Below, one piece after another: positions 1 to 13,698 of a stretch of 64,000 nucleotides of DNA; the stretch's first letter is position 1, and every line of letters starts with the position of its first letter. Origin of the DNA: Zerene cesonia (taxonomy: Eukaryota; Arthropoda; Insecta; Lepidoptera; Pieridae); NCBI RefSeq assembly GCF_012273895.1, contig NC_052121.1, positions 930,001-994,000 on the forward strand, in the 5' to 3' direction. Position numbers and translations under genes: made by a program. The notes beneath the pieces were generated by a model. That model was not told where the DNA came from, searched no databases, and saw nothing but the letters and a program-made list of their open reading frames with translations.

Positions 1-1402
1 TCCGCTCGAATGAACCGATTATACCGATTATTAAGCAAAACATCGGCTCTGTAAGCTATAAAAACGCGACGTCTCTAGACTGCAGAGCAATGCAATTTTC
101 TTCACTAATTACGTACATATGGAAAAACGGAACTTCATAGCAGTCAAATGTGTCTATGTAGTATTTATAGTATTGTCTTAATTTAAGAAATGTATCTTTA
201 ATGAAATAAGAAAATCACCTTGAGTATAATCTAATCAAGTTTAATAATTTTCGAAATTGAGATCTTTATTGTGTTATGGTCAACATATTTTACAAATGTT
301 GAATTTTATTTATGTTCTTTTGAAAAATACTAATATATTTTAATTATTTTAGCTTCGTAATTCTATGGATACCTAAATAATGAACGAATGTAAGTATTTT
401 AAAGCAAAGTGGATAATAAATTTATTTCTTCTCATACGTAGACTGCAGTAGAATAGCACATATCTGTCTAGGTAGCTATTTGTATGTAAAAAATGCACGA
501 AAAGGAGTATTAAATTTATTTACAGATAATCATCTTACTAATATATCTTGATTTATCTACAAGCTTAAATGTTACACGCTTCATTCCATACCACTTGCCT
601 GATTTTATCAGTGCAGTGTAATAGTGCACTGTTTGATACGGTTTAATAAGCACTAGATATATTAAAGTTTCTATATAAATAGATTTTAATAATTATTTAG
701 TTCTTAGCTAATTATTTAAAGCATAAAAGATTATATGTATGTTTGAGTTAGCGCTTATTACTCATTGATGACTGTTCATTGCTACAGATGATGTCAAGAT
801 ATGAATACCTATTTCATTAAAGACATGAATGACTATAAAATATGACAACAGCGCAGGATGTCACTATTCTATTATTATATATTCTATACCTTATAAGTTG
901 TAACCGTAATTAGTTCAGAAATTGTTGTATAAACTTATTATAGTTATTCGTTACCTATAAGATAAAAAACTCTTCTAAATCCAGTACAAAAGCAATGTCA
1001 ATAAGTTCACATGACAAGTGACACATTTGCGACTCGATCGGAAGAATGTCAAGAATGCAACACGCCGGAAAAATGTGTGTCGTTACGCTTGTATTGATTC
1101 GTTAAATGTCACGCACCATCGGTAATTATAGTGAGTGAGTATTCATTTATTCGTATTATAATATATAATAACATGTCCTAGGCTGTCAAACATCCTGCCC
1201 TGGTTGAGTTCTGGATCTGGCAGGGTACATTATATTGACGAACTGTTATGTAAATAAACTCTGGAACTTGATAGAATAGAAAGAAAAGCCCATTTAAGGT
1301 CATATAGGACTGAACTTTAGTATGTTAAATTATTAGAACACTGATTTATAAGCAAAATAGCAAAATTGAAAAATATTCATTATTTTGTAAATTTATTTCA
1401 AA

Positions 1403-1585
1403 CTAGCTGCACCCGGCAAACGCTGTTCTGCCTTACTCTGATCATTGAGAGGTATGAAAAATAGATGTTGGCCGATTCTCAGACCTACCCAATATGCTTA
1501 CCAAATTTCAGAGGAATCGGTCAAGCCGTTTCGGAGGAGTATGGCAACGAAAACTGTGACACGAGAATTTTATATATATAGATTA
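1403..1585 (-). repeat. RTE/SINE-type repeat fragment
   Basis: It starts at AACTAGCTGCACCCGGCAAA and runs through 'ccaaatttcagaggaatcgg' to a TATATATAGATT tail. The opposite-orientation equivalent near 61220-61460 shares the 'gcagaacagcgtttgccggg' block, so this is a repeat family with at least two copies in the window. The CTAGCTGCxCCCGGC end is typical of lepidopteran non-LTR-derived repeats; the exact family is inferred. Confidence 0.55.
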
Positions 1586-1744
1586 AAAAGAAAACGTATC
1601 TGAAAATTGAATCAAATTTTCTTGGTAGTGGTCAGACCATAAGATTTGGTTCATTATGTATATCTACGAATTAATGATTCACGGGTCTTATTTCTAAATT
1701 TATTCATAATTTTACATATAGCAACATTTTCAAAATAAAACAGT

Positions 1745-2130
1745 TCCAATAACAGTAGGGGGCGAGCTTGCTTCGGCACGTACGGGCCAGCTTGTACCGG
1801 GGAAATAACACACACCCACAGGAAAATAAAGGGCCATACGTTCCATATATCATTTACTAGCTGCACCACGCGGTTATACCCACGTAAGTCTGTATACCAT
1901 AGGAATACCTGGATAAAAAGTACCAAATTTCATTGCAATCGGTTCAGTAGTTTTTGCGTGAAAAAGAAACAAACACACAAACATCCTTACAAACTTTCGC
2001 ATTTATAATATTAGTATGCGAGAATGTCCATGAAGATTCGCAGAGGCACTATCTCTACGAATGTTCATGGACGGTGGTGATCGCTTACCATCAGGCGAAC
2101 CTCCAGCTCAGTTGTCCGTTATGACATAAA
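1745..2130. repeat. Nested repeat cluster (SINE-like plus AGCTAGT-type element)
   Basis: Three recognisable pieces lie side by side. First is a 'gcttcggcacg...gggccagctt' segment also present near 11760 and 36910. Second is a reverse copy (1858-2018) of the repeat that ends TTTCGCATTTATAATATTAG. Third is a 'cttaccatcaggcgaacc' tail also seen near 37070 and, inverted, near 54255. The arrangement indicates insertion of one element into another. Confidence 0.6.
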
Positions 2131-2529
2131 AAAAGTTTTTATATCCTAAAAATGATAGATATATTCCTACTTCTAGTTCATTCACAAAAAGTACGTTCAC
2201 CAAGCAGTAACATCACAATTTAGATAAACATTTCAAAAACGCATAAATATTCATCAATTCCATGTCCAGCCCATTAGCTTGATGGAATGTCGCATAAGAA
2301 ACAAGGAATTGTCCGTTTGTTGCGTGAAAAGTGTATGTAAAAATGACAATTTCATTACATCGTTATATTGCATCATAATGAATATGCAAGAGATCGATGA
2401 ACCGATTACTAGGCCATATGTTATGTAAAAAGACTTTTTATAGGCACGCACTTGTCTAGAAATTTTGTGCTCTCGACACGTCATCGCAATTTGACCCCCA
2501 GGGTAGACCTGTCTATATAACTCCCTGTT

Positions 2530-2830
2530 TATATAATCATCATCATCAGCCTCTACATGTTCCCAATGGACACATTTCTCCTTGTAGAGTTCAAGCCATA
2601 ATCCACCACGCTGACCAAGTGCTAGTGGACAGATGTCACAAGTCTTCGAATTTGATTCTTGAAAATTGTTTTCTCTCTTTTCCTTCACCATGAGCAGTGG
2701 TGATGTCATCCACTTATGCAGATAAATTGAAAAATCTAATTATTTCTTCCCTGCTCGCCTGGTCTCGAATCCCCGACTTATCATTTTAGGTCCGAGGTCC
2801 TCACCACTGAACCACAGCTTATACCATCAT
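2530..2830 (-). repeat. tRNA-derived SINE copy (diverged)
   Basis: It aligns by eye along its length with the better preserved SINE at 32917-33246: a CATCATCATC tail, 'atgttccca', 'ccaccacgctgaccaagtg', 'cagatgtcaca', 'gagcagtggtgatg', then 'gaggtcctcaccactgaacca'. On the minus strand the last part is the tRNA-like promoter region with the B-box-like GGATTCGAGACC. The long open frame across 2254-2709 is therefore repeat sequence and not a gene. Confidence 0.7.
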
Positions 2831-3984
2831 AAATACGCATCACGAAATATATGTAACATCCATGTACAACTTCGTATTATCTCAATCAGGCAACCAAAGT
2901 GAACCTAAAACTAAATCATACACATTATGTAAAAACTAAAATGCACATTAAATCTTCCTTAAGATTTAGTATCTAGTTCCACAGCTCGGATAAAAATAAT
3001 GATATCTCTAAGTTTAAGTTAAGTATGAATCGTCTACAATAAATTTCTATTATTTAAAGCGGATGAAGTCAAATATACCACCTATGTTATCTTATATAAA
3101 ATGGCTTAGTCAAACAGGCGTTAAGTAAATTTCTCAGTATATACTTAATGGGAGATAAAACTAAATATATATAATATTATACGTATCTTATTGAATATTT
3201 CCCGCAAATGTTTTGCAGTACAGTCAGTTTATTGAAGCTATAAAGTATTCAATATTTATCCCCAACTGAACATAATACGATACAGAGGTAAATAGGATTC
3301 TCGCCGGTTCGAGTTGTAATAAAAACCGATGGGAAACCGCAAAACAGTGCGCCTGCGCACCCTGTACTATATAATATGTATACCTATATTTATAAACGTG
3401 TTAAAAATGTTTGTGTCAGTGTAGTAATGGAATTATTTGAAAAAACAATATCATATCATTGCTTTCTATATCTCTTGAGAATATTAATTTTTTTTTAATA
3501 CACAAACAATAATTTATTGTTGTTAATAACAATCGTTAGGTTCCTTATTTATTATCTAAAAAAAGTCGCACTGAGAACCTCCTTTACCTTTTGGTCCGTT
3601 AAAAAGAGATTTTAATGAAAGTTATCTCATAAGAAAATCTGTACAAAATTATATTACAGTGTGTATTGTGAGCCAAGTTAAGTGGAATTAGGTAAGTCTC
3701 GGCTTTCAAGTGCATCTTTAGTTTCATATTCTGTTACACTTGCAAATCGTATTTGGCAATGTATTTGATACAGTGATGTACGAATATTGGAAACATAACT
3801 AATCGACGGTTGTTCTAATCCGGGTCATACCATTGTCTTAAAACATCAGTACAATGAACGAATGTTTGTGACATTGTTTGGAAAAACATTATCTAATGCC
3901 ATTCTACGCTATAAAGTTCTGCGTAGACAAATCCCACAAATCAAAAATCATAAATATTCGTTCATCTTCGCTGCCCGGCTTCGC

Positions 3985-4130
3985 TGGAGTCACATTTGTA
4001 GCTTATGTCACTCAGTAAACTAGCAGCTAGCCAATGGTGAAAGAACTTTTAAAATTGGTCCAGCAGTTTTAGCGTGAAAACGTTACAAACATACAAAAAT
4101 AAAACAGTTTTCTCTTAATAATATTATATA
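3985..4130 (-). repeat. RTE/SINE-type repeat fragment
   Basis: It begins 'gctgcccggcttcgctgga' and contains 'ggtccagcagttttagcgtg' and 'gttacaaacatacaaa', followed by an AT-rich end 'ttaataatattatat'. These are the hallmarks of the same class of short elements found at 9.87, 10.26, 18.0 and 58.67 kb. Confidence 0.5.
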
Positions 4131-5650
4131 TAAAATACTGACGTGTACCAAGGACTCATTATTATGTGACCAAGGTACCACTGTCGTGAACTACGAGTAA
4201 CTGCAAGTAATATTATTAAAAATAAAAATAAAATAACTGTCAATTCCACAAATATCATTGTGAACAAATCGTTTTTGCATCTAGCAGAACACACAAGAAT
4301 ATTGACTGAACTAAAAAAGCCGTATTTCAGACACATATAATAAATGTACATGTTATTAAGAACATATACATAGAATGAGATAAAAATAACTTTTAAAAAT
4401 TATAATCCTTAACACTCTGCTTACAAATTAATTAATTGTTTTGATACAGATGACTTGCCAGGGTGGGAGGTAGGAGGAGGTTTGTCTCCACAGAAATAAG
4501 TGTAAAATTGCGTTAAAATTTCATAAAGGATGCTACCCACATAATATAATATATCTAGTATTTAAGTTAGTTAAGTTTGTTGTAATTTGTTTTTTGTATC
4601 GCTGTCGCATTGGGCGTGTCCTGTTATGGCAAGTGATTTTTATGAATAAATTAATAATGCCTCACGTTATATTTACTTAATGGAGGAACGATATTATTAT
4701 TATCTTTAAGTATAATAGCAAACCAATAACTAAAGCCTATAATTAATTAGCCACAGTCATGTCATAGGCACTTCATCCTATGTTCTGTCTAAGTGTGGTT
4801 ACACGAGATCATCGGATATGGTATAACTAGATGCAACTGGTTTGCAAGAAGATCCTCTGCCCGGGAAGTAACGGTGTACGGGTATTTACATCTAGGGTTT
4901 AGGGCTGCCACATAACAAAAAATAAAAATATACAAAAAAAATTACTTAACAAAAGACAGCTGATATATTTTACAACGTTACATAAATTTGATGATTACTC
5001 ATGTTTTAATCCAACCAGAATCACGTAAGACAGTCATTGATGATAGTACAGAATATTTTTTTGGGTGTGAATAACATAAATTATTAATATTTAATTGCGT
5101 TATCCTTACGGTCACTTTTACGATATCATATTGAAATGGTTTAAAAATATACATACATAATATATAGTACGCGACATATACGCTGGATATCACTAATTAA
5201 ACCTTCATCAGTTATATACGATATACGAACTCAGTTCTTAGTGTTGCCAGCCCTACGACTAATAATTTACGACCGTGAAGACATTTTACCGTGTGATTGA
5301 ATATGGGCTCTCTCACGTTTTAGTTCGAATCGTGATTTTTACACAGAAATTATATTTTAATTCTCCGTTTAAGAATAAAAAATTACCTTTATATGGTCTC
5401 ATGCTTGGAAGCAATCAATGTTTCTTTATGAAATATGTAGGTGTACAGGTATGCTAACATAAAATAAAATAATAAAATATAATAGTTTAAAAAAACTATA
5501 AAACACGCTTTAACAAAAATCATATTTTGCAAATTGAAAACTGGAATAATTTTATCAAATTAGTGTATTGTCATCGGTCCTCAATAAATCTACAAAGTTT
5601 GAACGAAATCTGGCCGTTTAAAGTGGGTCAAAATCGCGCCCAAAGAAGTC

Positions 5651-5722
5651 AGTTACAAACAAACAAACATACAAACAAACAAACATACAAACAAACAAAC
5701 ATACAAACAAACAAACATACAG
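5651..5722. repeat. Microsatellite, 16-bp unit CAAACAAACAAACATA
   Basis: About four and a half copies of a 16-bp compound unit (three CAAA plus CATA) are directly visible. The surrounding bases ('acgaaatctggccg...gtcaaaatcgcg') look like the end of a decayed non-LTR element, so this may be its tail. Confidence 0.85.
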
Positions 5723-7204
5723 GTGAAGCTAATAAAAAGCGTGTAAAAAGGAAATTTGGAATATAAGGCTTATTTAATTTTAATTTCGGCTTTATTACAT
5801 ACCAAAATCAAAGAGTTATAAGTATTTTTATTATATTAAAAAAATAAGGATAATATTTAATAAAGCCCATATCAAAACGAATTAATTTTAAACGAAATTC
5901 CTATTATCCTAATCAAAAGCTACGAGACAAAGCTTCGTCCACACAGGGCTATCTTCATGCCCTTATGAGTTTTAAACCTATGTAGAACTAACTTTACAAA
6001 TGATGATAAAGCACACACAGGATATCAGGTTTAAACTATAATCATTAATTTAAATTCTCTATATAATCATCTTAATTTATTTATTTGTATAATGAAACTA
6101 TTTTAAACATTATTTATCATACTTAATTAGTACCTTGAGGTCTAAATACATTACGAAAATATGTAAAGGCCAACTACTGTACAGATTTTAATAGAAATCT
6201 TAACTTGTAAACACCTTCATCTATAAATAGTACCTACAATGATTATCTGACTTAAACTAGACACCTGTAACGTTCTAGCTACCATACAACAAGGGGGTCT
6301 TCGTTCCTGGTCATATCTAACGACCGAAAATTGTAATATTTAACTTTATTAAGCTAGTCTGCTTAAGTTCAATGGCAGCGCCGATTACTTAACAAGCACG
6401 TTCTTACTTCCGGCGTGGCGGCGGTCAACAAACTTAATTATTTATAATATAACATTAAATAATTTAACGAGGTATAACTTTACCCGTGGGTATAAGAGTA
6501 TCTAGAAAAGATATCAAACTGTCCATTATATATTTTAAAGACACTTTATAAAATATCGAACTATCCTTAACATAAATCAGTAAAACAAAAAACTAATTGT
6601 AATTAAGCAACGCATTTTGAATTCAATCGGTACTAAATAAATGCAATTAAATATGTTTTATAATAAGCTCTAGCTTCATATTAATTAACTCCAGATTTTA
6701 CGGGCTTTATATAAAACATCGATTAGATAATACGAAATTAAAAACTCTGTATGACCGGCAACGGCGTAGTTTAATTTTTTCACACTTCTTGAGTTAGAAC
6801 ACACAATAATATCGACTAGGTACGAGTATAATCTAGACTTTGGCGCAATAAGAGACCACGTTAAATATTCATGAGTTCTAATTTCCAATTGATTGATATT
6901 ACGGTAACAAAAACATGCGTTAACAAGTAAAAAACGGATTCCCATGCGGTTAAAAAGTAACGCACACATGAAAATGTTAGTAGCGATGCATTAATAATTA
7001 ATACGCATCCTTCAACCCAACAATAGATAAAAAATGTTCACAGCCCGCATCTCATTTCGCCTCACATTGTACTTGTACCTAAATAGGTACTTAACAAAAC
7101 GCATACAAATGAAACACTTAACACACGCACGCTAACTTACCTGTTCACTTTAAACAGAAGTCCCACTGGGGTCATTGCAGTTTGTTCGAAAAATTCTATC
7201 TTCA

Positions 7205-7440
7205 CCACACTAAATTCCAAATTCGAAAATGGAACGCACTATAATATGTCCTTAATTTGAAAATTCCAAAATGGATCGCACAACGTATCCAATTTGAAAT
7301 TTGAAAATTCTAAACTGGAATACGCTGTTTTCCCAATTTAAATATTCCAAAATGGAACGCACCAAACTGTCGAATTGGAAATTCGAAATTCGACACACTT
7401 CGAATTGAATTATTCGTTATATTTAAATTCGAAATTCAAA
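7205..7440. repeat. Degenerate tandem repeat rich in TTCGAA/AATTTGAAA
   Basis: The block AAAATGGAACGCAC recurs with changes at about 7226, 7268, 7311 and 7349, giving a period of 38 to 43 bp. Each unit also contains short palindromic pieces such as AATTCGAAATT. The array ends just before a short GC-rich segment at 7478-7526. No coding potential is seen. Confidence 0.7.
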
Positions 7441-9442
7441 TTAATCGATGAGTTATTTCAGAGATATTGTCAGTTGATCGATAGCGCGTGTTGGCCGGGC
7501 GACGGTCGCGAGTGTTCTGTGGAAAGGTAACAAACAATGGCAGTGTTTGAGCAATTACTTCGATGTGACAACAGGTGCTACTGAGCTGAACCCCCGCATT
7601 GTACATTCATGGTGACGTTATGATATATTTACTATTTGATCGTTTCGGGGAATAGATTAACCATAAACATATGTCTATAAATATAAAAGTTTTGTAGAAT
7701 TTGCCTAGAAGTCTTCCTGAATTGTTTTTCCGAGTACAAAATTATTGAATTGAGCGTTCATTGATAAAAGGAAGAAAAAACAGTTAGAAATTAATTAAAA
7801 AAGTCTTTACTACCGGCCGACTGTAAAGCCACTACTATTTTATTTCACGCTACAGAGCCGCCAAAGTAAAAAGCTTCTCGCAAAAGCTCATTAAGTAATT
7901 AAATTAAAGTAATTTTATGGCCACATCTAATATTATAAGATATATACACACTCAAGAATTTAAGATAATTTTGTGAGTATGTTTATTGAATTATTTATCT
8001 ACTTTTTCGCTAATCATATAGTAATTTTATAAAGTAAAAGTAAGTCAGATAAAATTCAATTAATCTTAAACAAATTTTATATAGTTAGATGGACCTCTAA
8101 CGATTGCATCTATAGAATCTACCTTCATTAATACCTTTAAAAATTATTTTAATTGACTATGAGTGTGTGTGTGTGTTATTTTTATCCAATAGCGAGCAGG
8201 CAAGAGGCTCTACTTATTGTTATTTTTATTACGTAGGAACCTTACTTCCGCCACGCATCCACAGGATGTGGTATCTCACCAATATCTTAATAATACAGCA
8301 TATTCTTTACTTACATATAAATAAGATGTTTTATCGCAAAGCAAACTATAAAAAACACCATCGTAAAGTTAATAATGTTTCTCATTCGAAAATAAGACTT
8401 AATTAGTGGTCATAAGGTATTGATTGTGTTACATTTTGTTTTGTGGTTGCCGACTTGTCGCCAAGTGGTATATTGTTTCCGTTAAAGTAATTGGAGGATA
8501 AAACAATAGCGCCATATGCCTATATTTGATACAAATTAAATTCATAGGTATGTCTTACAATTGTATGCTAAATTCCTGGGGCTTACTGTAGGTTTTAGCA
8601 GTTAGCATTGAGAAATATGTAATAAGCTGGTCAGAATCGCGTAGTTCTTTTTGACGAAAATTGTACAAAGAGGAACAAATAATATTTAACATTAAGCAAA
8701 TAATTGCATTGCATTAGTTTATAGTATTTTGCAACTCAATCCCTTCCATTTGAATACCCATACCTATTGAGGCAGTGATGGGAGGGGGGTAAATAATATG
8801 TATATAAAATAATAATAGGGGCTAATTAATTAGTCCGAGATTTTTCGGCGACCGCCATCTTTGAATTTCCCCAATCACAGTTAAATACAACAGCAAGGAT
8901 ACCTTCCAAATGAAAACAACCACATCGAAGTCGGTCCATCCGTTTGAATGCTACGATGCCACAAACATGAACGACAACCTTACCACCCCGTGTTTGCGTT
9001 TCTGTTTGAGCATAAAACATATATAACTAACAAAACTTATAAAAAAAGCATTGTTGTCTCCAGTACTCTTATAATAATGTTCTTGTATTAAACTTGCAAT
9101 AACCTAAAGCTCTAATAAATCAACCGCATTGCAGACTGTATTTAGTGTTGGGCTGTTAACCTGTACAATCCCCTATAACACCAGCTAAATGACCGTTCAA
9201 TCACTCAGAATCCTGAATCTTGAGGCCACCTGTCCTTACTTCACTGCATTTTTACGACGAGTCTAACTCGTCCCACTATTTATAGGCAAAAATTCATTAA
9301 AACTGCCCTTAAATGAGAATCGAGGAATGTCAATTGCATATTGTTGAAATGATTAAAAATGCTTATGACTTCTTGTGCTTTAAAGACTGTCTCGTTCTTT
9401 TAATAAATTAACAAAAAAATCTTATTAATGATCTAGCCAGTT

Positions 9443-9474
9443 TAATAATATAAGTAATAATAATAATAATAATA
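9443..9474. repeat. TAA microsatellite
   Basis: An uninterrupted run of TAA/ATA triplets lies next to 'aacactttattgcacacaca', a segment that often forms the end of lepidopteran retroposed repeats. The nearby 'ggcggccttatcgctaagaagcgat' block reappears at 52718-52745, which supports a repeat origin. Confidence 0.7.
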
Positions 9475-9860
9475 AAACACTTTATTGCACACACAAAAAC
9501 AAAATAAAAACAATAAATATTCAAAATAAATAAAACGCGGTACAAATAGGCGGCCTTATCGCTAAGAAGCGATGTCTTCCAGGCAACCTGTGGGTTTAGG
9601 AAAAGTTTGAAGAAAAAAGTAGTTGGAAAATCAAAAATTGTACGACTTGTAATGCTATTCATTCGATAAAAAAATTTCATTAATTTTAGTTTTTCGTTAA
9701 AAGCGTTTTTGCCCCATGTATTTATTTACTCGTACACGATATTATATAATGTAGGATTCCTCAATAAATGGAATATTCACATCAAATAGAATTCATTCGA
9801 ACCAGTATTTACAGAGGTTAGTACGCTCAAACAAGCAAACTCTTTAGTTTTATATTAATA

Positions 9861-10090
9861 CTAGCTCTTATTCGCACCTTCACTCACGTGGTCGAAATAA
9901 ATTTTTCATGGTACAAACTTTCATCCTCTAATTTAACCACTTGGAAGTGGAATTTATTAAAATAATTTCTTTGAGGATGCCTACATATATCTGTATGCCA
10001 AATTTCAGCCTGGTGAGTCCAGTAGTTTTGGCTGTGCGTTGATAGATCAATCAGTCAGTTCTTTTGCGTTTTATATACATCGTTTATATA
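9861..10090 (-). repeat. RTE/SINE-type repeat fragment
   Basis: It starts 'tactagctcttattcgcacc' and includes 'gtatgccaaatttcagcc' and 'ccagtagttttggctgtgcg'. This order (TAGCT end, 'caaatttca', 'agtagtttt..gcgtg') is shared with the other elements of the class in this window. Confidence 0.55.
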
Positions 10091-10261
10091 TGAACTTCGC
10101 AACGTCATAGAACTCTTTTTTGACACATTTAGCGTTATTATTTTATAAAAGAAATTATATTTAATATATATGACGCCCAATCTTCTGTTTAATAAACTTT
10201 AAACTTTCTCTTCACAGCATATTCGAAGGAATCTACTTAGCGCTTTTCACTTTTATCCCTT

Positions 10262-10525
10262 CACTACAAGCCCGTCCCGGCTTCGCCCGGATATCAAGAT
10301 TCCTTTCCTGTTTTCCGCAAGAGAGCATTTAATCGGGATAAACGTATCCTTTCACCCAAGTCGCCTCATACCCTGTCTGTTTACCAAATTTCATCAAAAT
10401 CCGTTCAGTAATTGCAGCGTGATTGACGGTCAAACAACCAAACAAACGAACTTTCACATTCGTAACATTAGGGTGGTTAAACAACCAAACAAACGAACTT
10501 TCACATTCGTAACATTAGGGTGAGG
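10262..10525 (-). repeat. RTE/SINE-type repeat with a 47-bp tandem duplication
   Basis: The element begins 'acaagcccgtcccggcttcg' and runs through 'accaaatttcatcaaaatcc' to 'tttcacattcgtaacattag'. Its last part is duplicated: a 47-bp unit starts at 10432 and again at 10479, with both copies essentially identical. Confidence 0.7.
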
Positions 10526-11199
10526 TGTGATTATTCTTTGACTTTCAACATAACTTATGTAAACAGCTAAGCTTTAATTAAACAACATAAGTAAGTTATT
10601 CCCAATAGATCCGCAAAGGAAGTGATAAAGCTAAAATTTGCTGTTGTAACGTTTATTTTTTCCACTAGCTGCGTGCTAGCCCGTTACTGGGTGATTGTCC
10701 TTTGTTTGTTATCGTTGGTACGCGGGTTCGATTCCTGTTTGCATTCCATTTACGCTCGTAAACTCGGAACAATGGCGGTGTTTGAACTAAACGCAATCAA
10801 GTATTTCCTCAATTTTATGTACAAAATTCTATTGTCTTAATAAATAAATCTTACCAATTTTATTGCGGTTCAAGTGTCGGTTAATGTCTGAATAATTTTA
10901 TTTATGGCACGACCACGTTCCTCGAAATAATAGTTTGACATATACTAGGCACTAACTATTTGAACTAAAAGAGTTATGTATTTCTAGTTATGTTGTGTTC
11001 GATTTTGTGAGAGCACTGTAATGTAGGTTTGAGTCTTTATTATCATTATTTTTAACTAAAAACCAAACTGCCTTCAAATTGTAAGAATTAGATAAAAAAT
11101 CAGCTTTCAAATAAATAAAGAATCAATAGGATCGATTCACCGATTCGAAAGAATTTCTAAATTAGAATATAATAAACAAATATAATGGTATGGGGCAAA

Positions 11200-11355
11200 C
11201 GATATACATCTGTTTCACTGATCGATTTTCTTTATGGACAAGTAGGTGATCAGCCTTTTGTGTCCTGCCAAACCGAGACATTTTTTTTTATTGTCCCCAC
11301 GGGGAATCGAACCCAGGACCCCTCGGTACACAACTCGGTACTCCGTAAACAAATA
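11200..11355 (-). repeat. tRNA-derived SINE
   Basis: On the minus strand the sequence contains a perfect B box, GGTTCGATTCC (plus-strand GGAATCGAACC near 11303), inside a T-arm-like CCTGGGTTCGATTCCCCG. A T-run (AATAAAAAAAAA on the minus strand) and a tail ending in 'aggctgatcacctacttg' follow. There is no complete tRNA cloverleaf, so it is a retroposed SINE and not a tRNA gene. Confidence 0.65.
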
Positions 11356-11749
11356 TACATATACAATATTATGTCGTTCAACATGCAAGCTTCCACACAA
11401 TATGGGAAGTTTTCATAAAATTATTCACTACTTCTATTACAGACTCATTCACTATCTTATCGCGATCCATATAACGTGTTAGCATAGTCTTTGACCTCCA
11501 CATGTGCAATGTAGGCATTTTTCATACGGTTCAAAACACGCGAACACACAATAGAAAAGTGCTATTTCTCACAATCTCATCACAGTTAGCAACGGTACTG
11601 ATGAACTAACGACAATGATAGTCAGGCAATTTTAACTGAGTACTCATGTTATGTTTGTTTGAATTCCCTTAAACACGAAACTAATGGTATTGCAGAACTA
11701 AAATATTGTCCTCTTTTTATCACGACGTGGCAAAAGTAATTATTAAAGA

Positions 11750-11870
11750 GCTGGGCACGCTTTAGCACGGATTGGGCCAACTCGCAGCGAAGAAGTACCA
11801 CAACCCCCATAGAAGACAGTCAAGAAATAGTACCATGCTATTGTGTTCCGTACGGCGAACCACTCACACT
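11750..11870. repeat. SINE-like repeat fragment
   Basis: It shares 'gggccaactcgcagcgaaga' and 'agtaccacaacccccataga' with the element near 36905-37090. It is a truncated, diverged copy. Confidence 0.55.
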
Positions 11871-13494
11871 ACACATCGTATAAAAACATCAAAAATCAGT
11901 TGAAAACTCACCTTGTTGTCGAATTAAACTTCTTTTAGCTAAGCGCTTTTGTGTCATCATGTTACATAGGTCATTGGCGCATATTAAAATATTATAAAAA
12001 AAGCACTTTTCTGATAGCCGAATAGCCGATAAGAAACCTTCCTATATTCTAGACCGCACCCTTTGCTCAAAAAATGACGTTCACGGGAGAACGTGATTAC
12101 TAAAATAAATCAACCTGATCTCAAATTTGACGGTTAAATGTACAAATGATAAAAATCCACGGAGCATCCGAGCAAAGGAACCGCTCTTGATAACCGGATA
12201 TCCGCTATGATTCCAGGTATCGTTTAGACAATTTATAACCGTAATTATCCACAATTATACAGGACATTTTAATTGTAATGCCTACTGAGCAGAATAAATT
12301 GAATGGATGCCAAACTTGGTTCAAAACAAAATTACATTTGGGTAATCAATTTTGGAGTCTGGCTTGATGTGTTTAATTTTTATGAAGAACATTAGTACGA
12401 ATTTGTAGTCACTAAGTATTCATTATAAGTACACCAATCTTACACTCATAAACATTCATTTGGTGTGTATTTAAATAGTGAATACAAAATTACAAAGTAA
12501 AAGGCGGAACTAAAATATAAGACGAAAAAATCATATGTGTTCGCTTTTCTAATCAGTTGAATAATTGTAATGTTTTGTTTACCGTGTATTTTCCTTAATA
12601 AATCGTTCCAGTGCGCAATAATTTCTCCCATTTGAACTTTAATAATGACATTATAACTGCGTAGCTTGGGAAAGCTAACTACAGTATATGAAGCCTATGT
12701 TTTGTCGTCCGTCCAATCATATCATCTGCATATGCTGTTATTACATGATGTAAGTACTGTGTGCTAATATTTAGCCTACAATTTGTCGTAAGGCTAGCAG
12801 AGCGTGTCTTTCACGTGTGATATCTCGATATATTTTAGTGATAGACTCCTGGCTTATTTCAAATAATAAGGAAAGTTAACAAAAATTGTGTTTGTACGCT
12901 CAGGTAAATATGCACAAAAAAAATCCATCAAGTGTGAGTCGTAATCGCAACATTAAGATTTTGATAGAGGTAAGGTAATGAGCAACCGCAAAAAAAATTG
13001 CCCACCCATCCAATTTATGACCGTGCCAACCGTTGCTTAACGAATATTTATTATTTGTTGCATAGCGGCAACAGAAATACATCCTCTCTGAATGAATTTC
13101 TCTCTGAATTTATCGTTATTAGTCTGTCTAATTTTAATAAAAGCATCCCTTCGTGTAATTCGAGCCATTCACAAAACACTGTCAAAATTCGCATCTTTAA
13201 CGCTTCAACTTTTCTCGAATCGATCCTTTTCGAAAATTCCTTCAACAATCCTCCACACAAAGAAACGTGGGAATTCATTACCACACAAAGACCGTCAGAT
13301 AATACGCGGCTGTTAAGTGCAAATTATGGAAAATTATAAGCGTGTCATGATAAATTTAACAGTGAATATTTTTCTTTTATCCTCGAAATGCAAAGTACAG
13401 AGCCATTCATACGTAGACCTTGTGTAAATGAAACTTTGGTTTAACAGCTATGTAATAAATATTATATTGTCTTACTAATCCTTCTTCCTACTAT

Positions 13495-13698
13495 ATCCTA
13501 TCCTACTAATATTATAAATGCGAAAGTCTGTAAGGATGTGTGTTTGTTGCTGTTTTACGCAAAAACTACTGAACCGATTGCAATGAAATTTGGTACGTAG
13601 ACAGCTGGAAAACTGGAATAACATATAGGCAACTTTTTATCCCGATATTCCTACGGGATACGGACTTACGCGGGTGATACCGCGGGGCACAGCTAGTA
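13495..13698 (+). repeat. AGCTAGT-type short repeat, near-complete copy
   Basis: It starts 'ctaatattataaatgcgaaa' and ends 'cgcggggcacagctagtaat'. The same order of blocks ('aactactgaaccgattg', 'gaaatttggtac', 'agctgg', 'aataacatataggc', 'ttttatcccgatattcc', 'gggatacggacttacgcggg') occurs at 42500, 48578 and 59226. It is an abundant class in lepidopteran genomes (general knowledge); I cannot assign a database name. Confidence 0.75.

Noticed and set aside
2254..2709. 151-codon minus-strand frame
   Set aside because: It coincides with a diverged SINE copy (same blocks as 32917-33246); the peptide is repeat-derived.
10660..10760. Possible tRNA or SINE with GCGGGTTCGATTCC near 10720
   Set aside because: Only the B-box-like piece is visible; no A box at proper spacing and no sister copy was found.
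12998..13339. Overlapping frames on both strands (113 and 77 codons)
   Set aside because: Neither resembles a known protein and neither shows exon-like boundaries; long overlapping frames can occur by chance here.
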